A stretch of DNA of 15,736 nucleotides, from NCBI GenBank assembly GCA_001430745.1, contig KQ482063.1:847942-863677 (forward strand). Reading direction: 5' to 3'. Positions 1 through 8,426 of the stretch are shown here, piece after piece; position 1 is the stretch's first letter; every line of letters starts with the position of its first letter. Position numbers and translations under genes: made by a program. The DNA is from Auxenochlorella pyrenoidosa. Its lineage: Eukaryota > Chlorophyta > Trebouxiophyceae > Chlorellales > Chlorellaceae. The notes under the pieces were generated by a model. That model was not told the DNA's origin. It searched no databases and saw only the letters and a list, made by a program, of their open reading frames with translations.

Positions 1-322
1 GGCTTGCAGGGGACCGGCTGGTGATGAGGGGGCCAGCTGGCAGGGGATCGGGCTGCTCAATTGGATGCATGCAGTGCAGGTGTGGCGCAGTCGCTGCAGG
101 CACCTGGGCGAAAGGCACGACCTGATGTGTATCAGCAGCGCCGCACTCGGTATGCCGCTGGTGCTGCCAGTTGAGGCGGCTGGGCTCTCCTCGGCGTGTG
201 CCCGCTGTGGCCCCTACGGCCCCAAACCCCACCCAGAACTGCACCAGATGGAAGAGATATCAGACTGATTCTGAAGTTTACAAAAAGGACTTTCCATTCC
301 CATTTTTGTGAACCCCCGGCAG
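1..322 (+). other. Probable intron of the bromodomain gene (edge of window)
   Basis: No reading frame here resembles the first half of a bromodomain, which should precede the exon starting at 323. The stretch ends in a CCCCCGGCAG acceptor at 313-322. I therefore read it as intron, with the upstream exons outside the window. An unrecognised short exon near the left edge cannot be excluded. Confidence 0.5.
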
Positions 323-2307
323 GTTGCGCTGCCGCTGTCGCTGACCCAGCTGGGCGACCGGCTGCGCAGCGGCTACTACCGGCAGCCTGCCGCCCTGGCC
401 TGCGACATCGCCACCATCGCCTCCAACGCCGCCGCCTTCAACGGCGCCGACAGCGAGCTGGCAGACGACGCGGCCGCGCTGGCAGGCTACCTCTCGCTGG
501 TGCTGCAGGGCCAGGTGGGGAGCGCCGCTGCAGGCTGGCTGCACATGCTGTGCACCCGTGCGCTGCTCCGAGCAGCGAGGGCTGGTGACTGCCCAGCAGG
601 CGTGGGCTGTGCAGTTGGCCAGCCGCGGTTGGCACTTGTTGACATCACCCACCCTGCCGCCCCACCCCTCTCCCGGCCAGCAGGACCCCGACCTGGCCAC
701 CTATGCCACCTATCCAGAGGACCTGCCGGCAGCAGAGGCCGAGGCAGCCGGCCCCAGCAGGGGCCGCGGCCGGCGGGCACGCCGCAGCGCGCGCCGCCAG
801 CATTTTGAGGAGGAGGAGGGAGAGGAGCAGATGCAGCAGGCTGCTGCCCTGCCAGGGCTGCCGCTGCTGGACCCCCTGGCGGGGCTGCCGCCGATCCCGG
901 TGTCAGAGCTGCCCCCGCTGCCGATGCCCGAGGCGCCGGCGCAGCATGCTGATCGTGGCCAGCAGGAGCAGCAGCAGGGCCAGCAACAGGGGCAGCCCTG
1001 GCCGGGTGGGCTGCCGGCCTCCACCTCCCCGCGCGCTGCGGCGCCGCTGGGCTTTGGCGGCGCGGCGGGCAGGCCTGGGGGCGGCCTGACTGTGCGCTTC
1101 ACTGTGCCGCAGCGCCTGCGATCGGGGGGAGCAGCCGCGGAATCAGCAGCACCTGCAAGTGCAGCAGAGCATGCTGCAGCTGGAGCAGCAGTCGAGGGTG
1201 CAGCAACGGGCGCAACGCAGCCGGCTGCGGTTGGCACCAGCGACGCTCACGCGGCAGCGCAGCCACCCGCCGCTGCTGCGTCAGCAGACAGCAGGGGCAC
1301 CGAGCCAGCAGCAGGCATGCAGCGCCTGCCGCCTGCCGCAGCTGGGGAGCCGGCCGGAGCAGTGGAGCCTGCAACAGCAGCACAGGCGGCAGCACCGATG
1401 GGGCCTCCTCTTCCAGCTGAGCTGGCAGCATCGCCAGCACCCGCTGCGCCCCTGCAGAACTTGTTTGCCGATGTGGCAGCCTTGCTGTGCCAGCCTGGCG
1501 ATGTGCCATCTCTGGCTGCTGGCCCCGGCGCGGCAACAGCAGCAGCAGCAGCAGTGGCACAAGTGCCGGCGGCAGCTGCAGCTGCCACTGCAGCAAGGGC
1601 GCCGCCCCCTGCAGCCTGGTTTGCGGCGCCGCCCTCCGGCTGGCCTGGCACTGGTGCAGAGCCGGAAGGAGCGGCCGGGCAGCGCAGCCTGCGTGGCAGC
1701 GGCGCCACCCGACGGCAAACCTACGCTGAGCTTGCATCCGAAGAGGAAGAGGAGGCGAGCAGCAGCGACCAGGGCGGCCGTCGCAGGCGCCACGGCCGGC
1801 AGCAACGCAACAGCACAGCTGTGGCCGCACGGCAGCAGCAGCAGGGGGGCCGCCGCACCACTGGGCGTGCCCGGCAGCAGTACAGCTACCGCGAGAGCGG
1901 GAGTGAGGAGGAAGAGGGTGAGATTGTCGTTGAGGGCGGGACAGATGCGATCGTGCCTTCATCCCTTGGGCACCCGGCTCTGGCCCCTGTGCATGGCAGG
2001 GAAAGCTACCCTCCTGGAAACAGCAGTCTGGAGTCGACCTCAGCATGACAACAGCCATGAAGCACTTGCATCCCTTCTCGCACGCACTCCTGCAGACGCG
2101 TGGGGCGAGGCGCCCGCACCGCCGCAGCGCGCCTCCCGCCCCCGCCAGCAGCAGCGGCGGCAGCAGGACTCGGACGAGGATTACATGGAGGAGGATGGGA
2201 TGGAAGACGAGGAGGAGGACGAGTATGCTGGCACCAGCGGCGGCAGCTCGGATGGCGGCGGAGCGCCGCGCCGGCGTTCTGGGCGGCAGGCGGTACGCCG
2301 ACGGTGA
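323..2307 (+). CDS. Bromodomain protein, BRWD/PHIP-like, C-terminal part (5' end outside window)
   Basis: Three exons are visible: 323-514, 684-1917 and 2096-2307 (TGA at 2305-2307), giving 545 residues in the window. Introns 515-683 (phase 0) and 1918-2095 (phase 1, donor GTGAGA, acceptor CCTGCAG) join cleanly; the second makes a GAC codon. The first exon encodes the second half of a bromodomain: L-x-x-RL-x-x-GYYRQPAAL, then NAAAFN, whose last Asn (residue 40 in the window) fits the acetyl-lysine-binding Asn. The spacing and the RxxYYR pattern resemble the second bromodomain of BRWD1/PHIP, whose WD40 repeats would lie upstream, out of view. The rest is predicted disordered: an RGRGRRARRSARR basic patch, acidic EEEE blocks, a long Ala/Pro/Gln-rich section, and an acidic then RRR-ending C terminus. 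This suggests a chromatin-bound nuclear protein that reads acetylated histones. The family name rests on half a domain, so a different bromodomain protein is possible. Confidence 0.72.
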
Positions 2308-2627
2308 TGAAGGCGCTAAAGTTGTGCACCCGGCGTGGACTATGATGGTCCAGCGTAAAGTTGGGACTGATGTAACTGGCGCTCCCTTGACATGCAAGCA
2401 TGCGCAGAGTGCAGACCTAGGGCAAGCACACAAGGCAGAAATCACTTCATTGATCACTTCGTTCGATTTGCAGGCATGAAGTTGGAGCCAAAAGTTCAGG
2501 CACAATGAGCAGCCATGCAAGCAGGGTGTGCTCGTTGGGCAAGAGCAGATGGGGGCGGCTCCTGAAAAACTTGAGGGATGCCCCCTCCTCCAAGGGGCAA
2601 GGGGCAGGAGGGCAAGCAGGCACTGCT
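2308..2627. other. Convergent 3' intergenic region
   Basis: This 320-base gap separates the stop codons of two converging genes. It holds the + strand TGTAA motif at 2371-2375 and a small inverted repeat, TGGAC/GTCCA, at 2336-2340 and 2348-2352. I see no TGTAA on the - strand within the gap (the nearest TTACA on + is 2181-2185, inside the opposing coding exon). No gene is supported here. Confidence 0.6.
2371..2375 (+). terminator. TGTAA polyadenylation-type signal
   Basis: A TGTAA pentamer lies 64 bases after the stop codon of the bromodomain gene. TGTAA is the usual near-upstream polyadenylation element in chlorophyte green algae. The position is right for a short 3' UTR; its use is inferred. 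Confidence 0.5.
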
Positions 2628-5600
2628 TCACTGCGCGCACTCCGCATCCAGCAGCGCCTGCAGGCGCGCAGCGATACTGTCAAAGGCGGGGCGCGTAGCG
2701 GGGGCCTGCGCCCAGCACTCCCTGCAATGGTCACAGAGCAGAACACCTGATTGGCGCTCGTGAGCGAGCTGTTAAAACCACCAGTGATTGAGTGTCAGCA
2801 TGCCTCCTGCGAATACCGCTCCACGAACTGTAAACAAGGGCAGCAGCGCTCAGCAGACCCCTGCAGTACCCCGCAGCGCACCTCATGAGCTGGCAGTAGG
2901 CATCCAGGCCGGCAAAGCCGGTGGGGTTGGGCCCCGGCAGCGCCCCGGGCGGCGGCACCTCTGGCCGGCTGCCATTGAGGACCAGGTGGGCAATGGTGAA
3001 GCCGGGCACGCCAGACCAGGGCAGCCGCCACGCCAGCAGCTGCAGCAAGCAGGAAGTCAGCAGAAGGGGCGGGTCCTGAGGGTGCAGCAGGAGGGTCGGC
3101 TGGCACCTGGCTACACTTGCCCCCCTGCCGCTGCCGCTGTGCCCCCGTCCTGTGCACCCCACCGCCACCACCGCATGCAGTACCACCACCCAGCCTCACC
3201 TCCAGCAGCACCAGGCCAAAAGAGTACACGTCGCTGGCGGTGGTGCCTCGCTCTCCGCGCAGAATCTCCGGCGCCAACCAGGTGGGATTGCTCACGCCCT
3301 CGGTGCTCGTCTGGCTGCCCACTGCCTGCTCCTGCATGATCTTGCTCAGCCCAAAGTCGGAGATCTGCGAGGCAGCAGGGTGCGGGAGAGTGTTTTTTGG
3401 GGGTCGAAGAGAGGTAGCAAGCAATTGGCGTGTTAAGGTAGTGGTAAGCACAGCATGCGTGTGGACCCGAGGCTGAGATGCCAGCTAAAGCGGCGGACAG
3501 CCTGTGCTTTTATCCAGACATGCGCCCGTATGCTGCCGCCAGCGTGGGATGGGGCTGCGGCCTGCGCTTTGTGTACAAAACTCTATATCTCGACAGCCGC
3601 CCACCCCGCCACCTTGACGTGCCACTCCTCATCCACCAGCTGCGACAGAGGCAGCAGCGGGCGCCAGGTGGGCAGTGAGAGGAGCACCGGCAAACGAGCA
3701 AGCTCAGCCATGCCAGCAGGCAGGTCAATGCGCACTCCCTTTCCCCAGCACCACAGGGTGCCAGCAATCAGGCACCCCTCACAAGGCGGGGGCCGCGGCT
3801 GCGCACCAGGTTGGGCGACTTGATGTCACGATGCACGATGGGCGGCGACTGGGAGTGGAGGTAGAGGATGCCGCGCGCCCCCTCCAGCGCCATGCGCAGG
3901 CGCAGCCGCCAGGTCAGCGCTGCCGCCAGTGCGGGCTGCTGGGATGCGGTGCGCAGCACATCGCACAGGGAACCGCGGGCGCACAGCTCTGCAGGGGTGG
4001 TGGCAACATGCACGCGGCGGCAGGCCAGGTGGGCGGCAGCGCCCGCATGGACCCGGAGATGCGGCTGACCTGAGGCAAGGGTTCGAGTTGTGGCAGTGGC
4101 ACAGGTGCTCACCCGTCACCAGGCAGGGAGGCAGCGTGCACAGCCCCAGGAACTGCACGATGTGGGGATGCCGCATGCTGGCCATGGCGGCAGCCTCCTG
4201 CAGCTCGCGGGCAGCCAGGAGGCCGACAGTCAGGGGATCGCAGGCATGACGCAATATATAACTCGCAGGCAGGCTGGCAGTCAGCTGGGCAGGCAGGCGC
4301 CATGGTGCGTCGCCAGCTGTCTTTGGGGCGCGCCTGCTGCAGGGCTCGCATCGTCGTATCAGGCAGCTCAAGGATACCAAGAGAGAGCTCATCTGCAAGG
4401 CGGCAAGAGATGTGGAGGGCAGAGAGCAGATGCACCCGGAGTTGCTGGCTGGCAGGTGGACAGTCAGGCAGGCGGGCGGGCGGGCAGGCAGGCAACAGCC
4501 TCACCCCCAGCAATCAGAATCTTGACAGCCACCGGCGTGCAACGCCACTGACATGCATACACCTGCAAGGATGGATGAGTGCATGTTGTTGAAGCAAGAG
4601 GGGAGGGCGGAGGCACGACAAAAGATGCATCGTCAAGGCGCGTTTCAGGGGCAGTGGGTACTCGTGCAGGCTACAACAGATGCTCTGTAGCAGATGTGGT
4701 GCGCCTCCATACCCTGGCCTGCTGGCTTCCGTGCTCACCCTGCCGAAGCTGCCCCTGCCCAGCAGGCGCCCCACTTGCAGGTCCTGCCAGCGCACAGCCC
4801 AGCGCTGCATCTCGGGAGGCAGCTGCCCGCTGCCGTTGCTGGCCACGCTTGGCTGCAAAGCGGCTGAGCTGCTGCCGCTGCCCCGGCTGCTCACGGTCGA
4901 CGCTTTGCTTGCAAGCTTGCTGTTGATGAATGTGAGCACCGCGTCTGCATCTGTGCCCTCCGGCGTGCTGCAGGGTTGAGTCAGGGATTGGAAGATTGAG
5001 GATGGGCGGCAGGCACCTCCCACCACACAGGTGTGCTCATCCCAGCTGGGCGCGAATCTTGAAGGAGACAGAGACACTGGCAGCCGAGGGCTGTCCCTAT
5101 CCGCGCCCCACAGCAGTGTGCAAGCACTGCCCCTGCACCTGCCACGGCCAGCTCACCCTGCTGACAGCGTGAGGGCCCAGGGGACAGCCAGCAGGCTGTC
5201 CTGCAGAGCAGATCCAGAGCCACTTTCCAGCTCCGCAGCCTTCTCCTCTTTGGCGGCCTTGTCCAAGCCGATGCTTGAGCTGGGCTGGCTTGCCAGGGCG
5301 CCGGCAGCAGGCAGCACAGCAGGGCTGCTGCCATCTAGCCCCCGGCGCAGCGAGCCCTTGCCAGGACGCAAGGCCAGGAATGCCAGCACGGCCAGCAGGG
5401 CTGCGGCAAGGGGGACGGCAGCAAGGTTTAAGCATCATGAGTGCGGTGGGGGGGGGGCGAGACGCAGGCTCTTGCCACAGCTGGGCGTCAATCAGGCAAG
5501 TATGCCCAGAAGGGCTGCAGCGGAGCGAGCATGCGAGCCCGGAGTGCAAGAGAGGAGCGAGCGTGGCTATCAACGCCTCGCAACAGCAGCTTCTTGTGGC

Positions 5601-8426
5601 AAGCCGTTGTGGAAGTGCCACAGAGTGAGGCAATGGACTGCACACCTAGTCCCCCACAGACGCCGCCTATAATGGCGCCTATTGGCGCAGAGGATGTGCT
5701 GGCTTGGGTTGGCAGCAGTGGCGACGGCGGTGGTGGGGGCGGCGGCGGCGGGGAGTCTGGGGTCGAGGGCAGCGTGGCCATGAGGTCCCGCCGGAGCACC
5801 GCAGAGTATGCGAACTCGTTGCTGACAGCATCGTAGTTGGCGCCCTTGAGGTAGCAGATACCCGGGCTGTCGGGGCCGTTGTTCGCCTTGGCATCAATGT
5901 GAAAGGAGAAGGTGATGCAGAGCTCGTTGCGGCTGCACAGAGCACAGCACTCTGCAGAAGCGCAGGGTGGCACAGCATCCGATCAGGGTGGGCGCACCAG
6001 CCAGGCCATCGGCATGCGCGCTGAGCCCATCCCCGGTCTCTCTGGTCTTGCTCAACTCCCTCCAGCCGACCCCACTGGCCTGCAAAGTTGGCGGCCGGGA
6101 TGCGGCACTGGTTGTTGCAGGGGTCTGCCTCAGGGCAGTTCTGCAGGTCTCCCCCGCTGTAGTCCCGGCCGGCCTGCATGCTGCCGCACATTGGAGGCGC
6201 ACCTGCAGATGGAGGGGAAGCCCAGAAGACAAGCCATTGAGAGGCTGATTAGGCAATGCAAGGCATGGCATGTGAGCCGTAGCAGGGAGCAAGCAGCCTT
6301 CAGCAACAGCCAGCCTGAGGTTGGTTCGCGTGAAGCATATCAGCGAGCGCAGGCAGGCGGCGGACAGGCGGACGGGTGGGCAGTCAATCAATGGCACCAG
6401 GATGGTTTTGTGTGTTGGGTATGGTGGGTGGTCTGATCGTGTTGACACCAGGAGAAAGAGTGCATGGAATGCGCCCCACAAGGGCTCACTGGCAGTGGCG
6501 CCGATGGTGTCAGCCGGGGCTGGCCGCAAGGCTGCCGCAGCCGTCACCATGACGGCAGAGTAGCAGCCCAGGCAGGGCCGCCTCAGAAAGCCGGTGGCAT
6601 TCTTCAGCCAGCACCAGCCGTCCACAGTGAAGGTGAAGGCCTTGCATCCCTCGTAGTTTGCACAGCGCTCGCAGCATTCTGCAGGCATGAGAGGTGGCAG
6701 CAGTCTGTTCTGCAGGCCGGTGCACTGACACCCCCTGCAGTGTCTGTTACAGTCACCCCGCATGGTAGGCCCTGGTGGACCGGGACAGGGGGCAGTTAGG
6801 CATAAAGCATAAAGGAATGACAGCCAGCCCGAGCTCCAGCTCAATATGAGGTGCCCATTCAGTTGCATGCGGTGGTAGACAGAGGCGCGTGCTAGTAAGC
6901 AAGGGAGCCCCTCGAATGCACTGCACTGTGCACGCTGGCCTGCTTGCCTGCGGGGCTGGCCACATTTGTGTAGCCACAGAGGTCACACTCCTTGCCAGCG
7001 CCTGTGCATATGTGCAGGTCCCCCCCAGCCAGATCGTATCCAGGCTCCAGCACGCCGCACTGGGCCGGCAGGTCGGTCAGTAATGCCGGCAGGTCTGCAG
7101 CTTGTGGAGAGAGGAGGAAAACTGGTGTCAAAGGTGAAAACGTATTCATGGCTCTGCACACTAGTGCTGCACACTAGTGCAGTACTGCAGCGTCGAGTCT
7201 AAAACCAATCAAGTGAGAGCAGTGGGTGATGTGCAGGGCCGGACAACAGCACACAAAGAGGAAGCTTGAGCCACCTGCTGGCAGAGATATGCCTGGCTCA
7301 AGCGCTTCCAGCTGCCACGTTGGGTTCGGGTCTCCATTCTTGTTGTCATAGTACTGGCTGTACGATTCGCAGTCATCCAGGAAGAGATTGATCTCCCCTC
7401 CTGCACAGGGTGGGAGGAGTGCACTCGAGCACGCCCGTCTCCCCCTGCTAATGCTGCAGGAGGCGGCTTTACCCCCGCACGGCTAGGGGAGAGCCTGCAG
7501 CCTGCAGCCTGCTGCCCACGCACCTGTGTGGTTGAACACGATTGGGTCTGCAAGGTCCTGCTGGGCCTTCGCCACGCAGTCTGTGTAATCTCTAGAGTTC
7601 ATGGCTGAGGTGTAGGCCAAGCCGACTGCACAGGGCTGGGCTAAAGGGTGGACCTCACAGTGCCCACTGGGCAGGTAGGCTGGCGGATGGCACGAGCCCC
7701 ACAAGCAGGGCCGCTTGTTTGCTAGCGGTAAAGCATGCCCGTCGGTCGGCGCTGTCCCTTCTCAAGTTGTTGTAGCAGCCTCAATGCCCACTCACACGGC
7801 ACCAGCGGGGCCTTGTTTGTGGCCGAGTCTACCAGGAGCCAGTGAAAGCCATCGCTACCTCCGTCGTCGCCGACCACCCACTGATCATAATTGTAAAAGC
7901 ACCCGCCAACGTACCCGACCTGGCAGTAAATGGTGTGGATCACATGGGGCGAGCATTGTGAGGCAGGTTGCCTGGTGTGGCTGTCTTGCAGCAGGGGCTA
8001 GCTCAACCCTGCCACATGCGTGCACATGCACACGTGCGCAGCCACCATGCCAATGTGTCGCACCAGCATGGAAAACAACCTGATTCCATTTCCACAAACT
8101 GCTCCCCGCTCATGACCCCGCAACCTGGTACAGGCCCGCTGGCCATGCGGTGCTGCCATCGGCAGCAACGAACGGCATGACAGGGCAGGCAGTCACGTTT
8201 CCGTACTCCAGAGTAGACAGGACGTTGCCCTGCTGCCCAGTAGCGCGCCAGGCTGAATGATGGGGTTTCGTGCATACCAGAAGACGTCCTGAGCCTGGGT
8301 CAGTGAGGGGCCTGCGGGCCTGATGCGCACGCTGCCCAAGGTCGGGAGCACTGCATCGGGGAGCAGCGGCTGCTCACCAAGGCACAGCGCCCCGAGCGTA
8401 AAAAGCGTGTAGAAGCGGGCCAGCAT
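2628..8426 (-). CDS. Receptor-like kinase: signal peptide, two PAN/apple domains, TM helix, Raf-like (TKL) kinase
   Basis: Nineteen exons, 5' to 3': 8426-8378, 8252-8125, 7919-7796, 7679-7524, 7400-7275, 7094-6948, 6678-6490, 6202-6080, 5951-5646, 5400-5157, 4967-4739, 4562-4505, 4392-4334, 4197-4113, 3988-3807, 3639-3613, 3364-3200, 3039-2882, 2721-2628. Together they make 2649 bases, 882 residues plus TGA, and every junction agrees in phase. Residues 1-17 look like a signal peptide (MLARFYTLFTLGALCLA). Residues 18-194 are an unrecognised ectodomain with several Cys and NVT/NHT glycosylation sites. PAN 1 covers about 207-290 and PAN 2 about 312-400, each with a CG...Y/D..GGDL start and an ECCxxC core. 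A run of nine prolines precedes a Gly-rich transmembrane helix at about 438-460. The kinase has G601-R-G-S-F-G606, VAVK K621, candidate alpha-C E647, HRDIKSPN (D729), DFG D747, APE 775-777 and LMRECW near 850. All catalytic residues are present and the RD motif is intact. The HRDIKSPNLL and DVYSFGLVLLELL motifs fit the Raf-like/TKL group. It should sit in the plasma membrane and phosphorylate Ser/Thr; ligand unknown. An in-frame ATG at 8642 would add 72 residues, but 8426 puts the hydrophobic segment at the N terminus. Confidence 0.85.
3613..3639 (-). other. 27-base micro-exon (LVDEEWHVK) in the kinase core
   Basis: This nine-codon exon is flanked by CTGTCGCAG and GTGGCG, both phase 0. It encodes LVDEEWHVK, which exactly fills the gap between SPNL of the catalytic loop (exon ending 3807) and ISDFG of the Mg-binding loop (exon starting 3364). 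Without it the kinase would lack beta-7/beta-8 residues that every active kinase has. Confidence 0.85.
4198..4333 (-). other. GC-AG intron before the kinase alpha-C segment
   Basis: The donor is CAG|GCGCGC at 4334/4333 and the acceptor GAGCTGCAG ends at 4198. Phase 0. It yields MRALQQEAAAMASMRHPHIV, a normal alpha-C helix leading into RHPHIV. No GT donor in exon 13 gives phase 0 in this position. An alternative acceptor six bases upstream would add LQ. Confidence 0.55.
4457..4499. repeat. GGCA/GGCG simple repeat in intron 12
   Basis: A short run of GGCA, GGCG and GGGC units lies inside the 4393-4504 intron of the receptor kinase. It is low-complexity, with no coding role seen. Confidence 0.55.
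5401..5645 (-). other. Phase-1 intron splitting the transmembrane helix
   Basis: The donor is CTAG|GTGTGC at 5646/5645 and the acceptor TTGCCGCAG at 5401. The split codon gives Ala. Joined, the exons read IGAIIGGVCGGL-A-LLAVLAFLALR, a typical Gly-rich plant RLK-style membrane helix followed by a basic stop-transfer (RPGKGSLRR). The intron contains a run of ten G at 5448-5457 (C on the coding strand). Confidence 0.8.
5952..6079 (-). other. GC-AG intron in PAN module 2
   Basis: The donor is GCAG|GCCAGT at 6080/6079 and the acceptor GCTTCTGCAG ends at 5952. Phase 1; the split codon gives Glu to make NFA-ECCALC. It sits at the same place as the intron of module 1. A GT alternative three codons downstream (GTCGGC) also keeps phase but has a poor donor and would insert GQW. 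Confidence 0.6.
6080..7094 (-). other. First PAN module (exons 6-7) and first half of the second (exon 8)
   Basis: Exon 6 (7094-6948) gives CGVLEPGYDLAGGDL and ends at SPA. Exon 7 (6678-6490) starts ECCERCANYEGCKAFTF and contains CWLKNATG. Exon 8 (6202-6080) repeats the first half: CGSMQAGRDYSGGDL. The following exon 9 (5951-5646) starts ECCALCSRNELC and contains ICYLKGANYD. This matches the PAN/apple pattern: G-x-D-Y-x-G-x-D-L, then CCxxC, then C.YLK. Both modules are interrupted by an intron just before ECC. Confidence 0.8.
6679..6947 (-). other. GC-AG intron in PAN module 1
   Basis: The donor is GCAG|GCAAGC at 6948/6947 and the acceptor CATGCCTGCAG ends at 6679. Phase 1; the split codon gives Glu, producing SPA-ECCERC as expected for a PAN core. 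GCAAG(T/C) is the known consensus of GC-type donors. No GT donor nearby gives both the phase and the alignment. Confidence 0.72.
7155..7180. repeat. Perfect tandem 13-mer duplication with internal palindrome
   Basis: TGCACACTAGTGC occurs twice head to tail at 7155-7167 and 7168-7180. Each copy holds the palindrome CACTAGTG. It lies in the 7095-7274 intron of the receptor kinase. Confidence 0.85.

Larger units (their letters stand above)
2628..4967 (-). other. Kinase-domain exons (exons 11-19 of the receptor kinase)
   Basis: Nine exons encode a Ser/Thr-rich juxtamembrane linker and the kinase domain. Exon 11 ends at GRGSFGR. Exon 12 starts V-Y-A-C-Q-W and carries VAVK. Exon 14 carries the candidate alpha-C Glu and RHPHIVQFLGLC. 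Exon 15 holds LCARGSL and HRDIKSPNL. Exon 16 is a 27-base micro-exon. Exon 17 holds DFG, the activation loop and APE. Exon 18 holds LLAWRLPW. Exon 19 is ECWAQAPATRPAF plus the C terminus. Domain order and length match a complete kinase, with no missing subdomain. The segment 628-646 between beta-3 and alpha-C (exon 13) is the least certain part because its donor is GC. Confidence 0.85.

Noticed and set aside
558..683. Open frame start upstream of the second bromodomain-gene exon
   Set aside because: This part lies inside the intron 515-683, and the bromodomain exon joins at 684 in phase 0.
1099..2640. A 513-codon open frame on the - strand
   Set aside because: It is antisense to the bromodomain gene's exons, rich in Leu/Cys/Arg/Pro low complexity, and has no recognisable domain. 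In such GC-rich repeat-like coding DNA, stop codons are rare on the opposite strand.
6720..6775. Possible extra exon (RGDCNRHCRGCQC) between PAN exons 6 and 7
   Set aside because: It is not needed: a consensus GC donor (GCAAGC) joins exon 6 directly to exon 7 in phase and restores the PAN core. No phase-compatible donor follows this segment.
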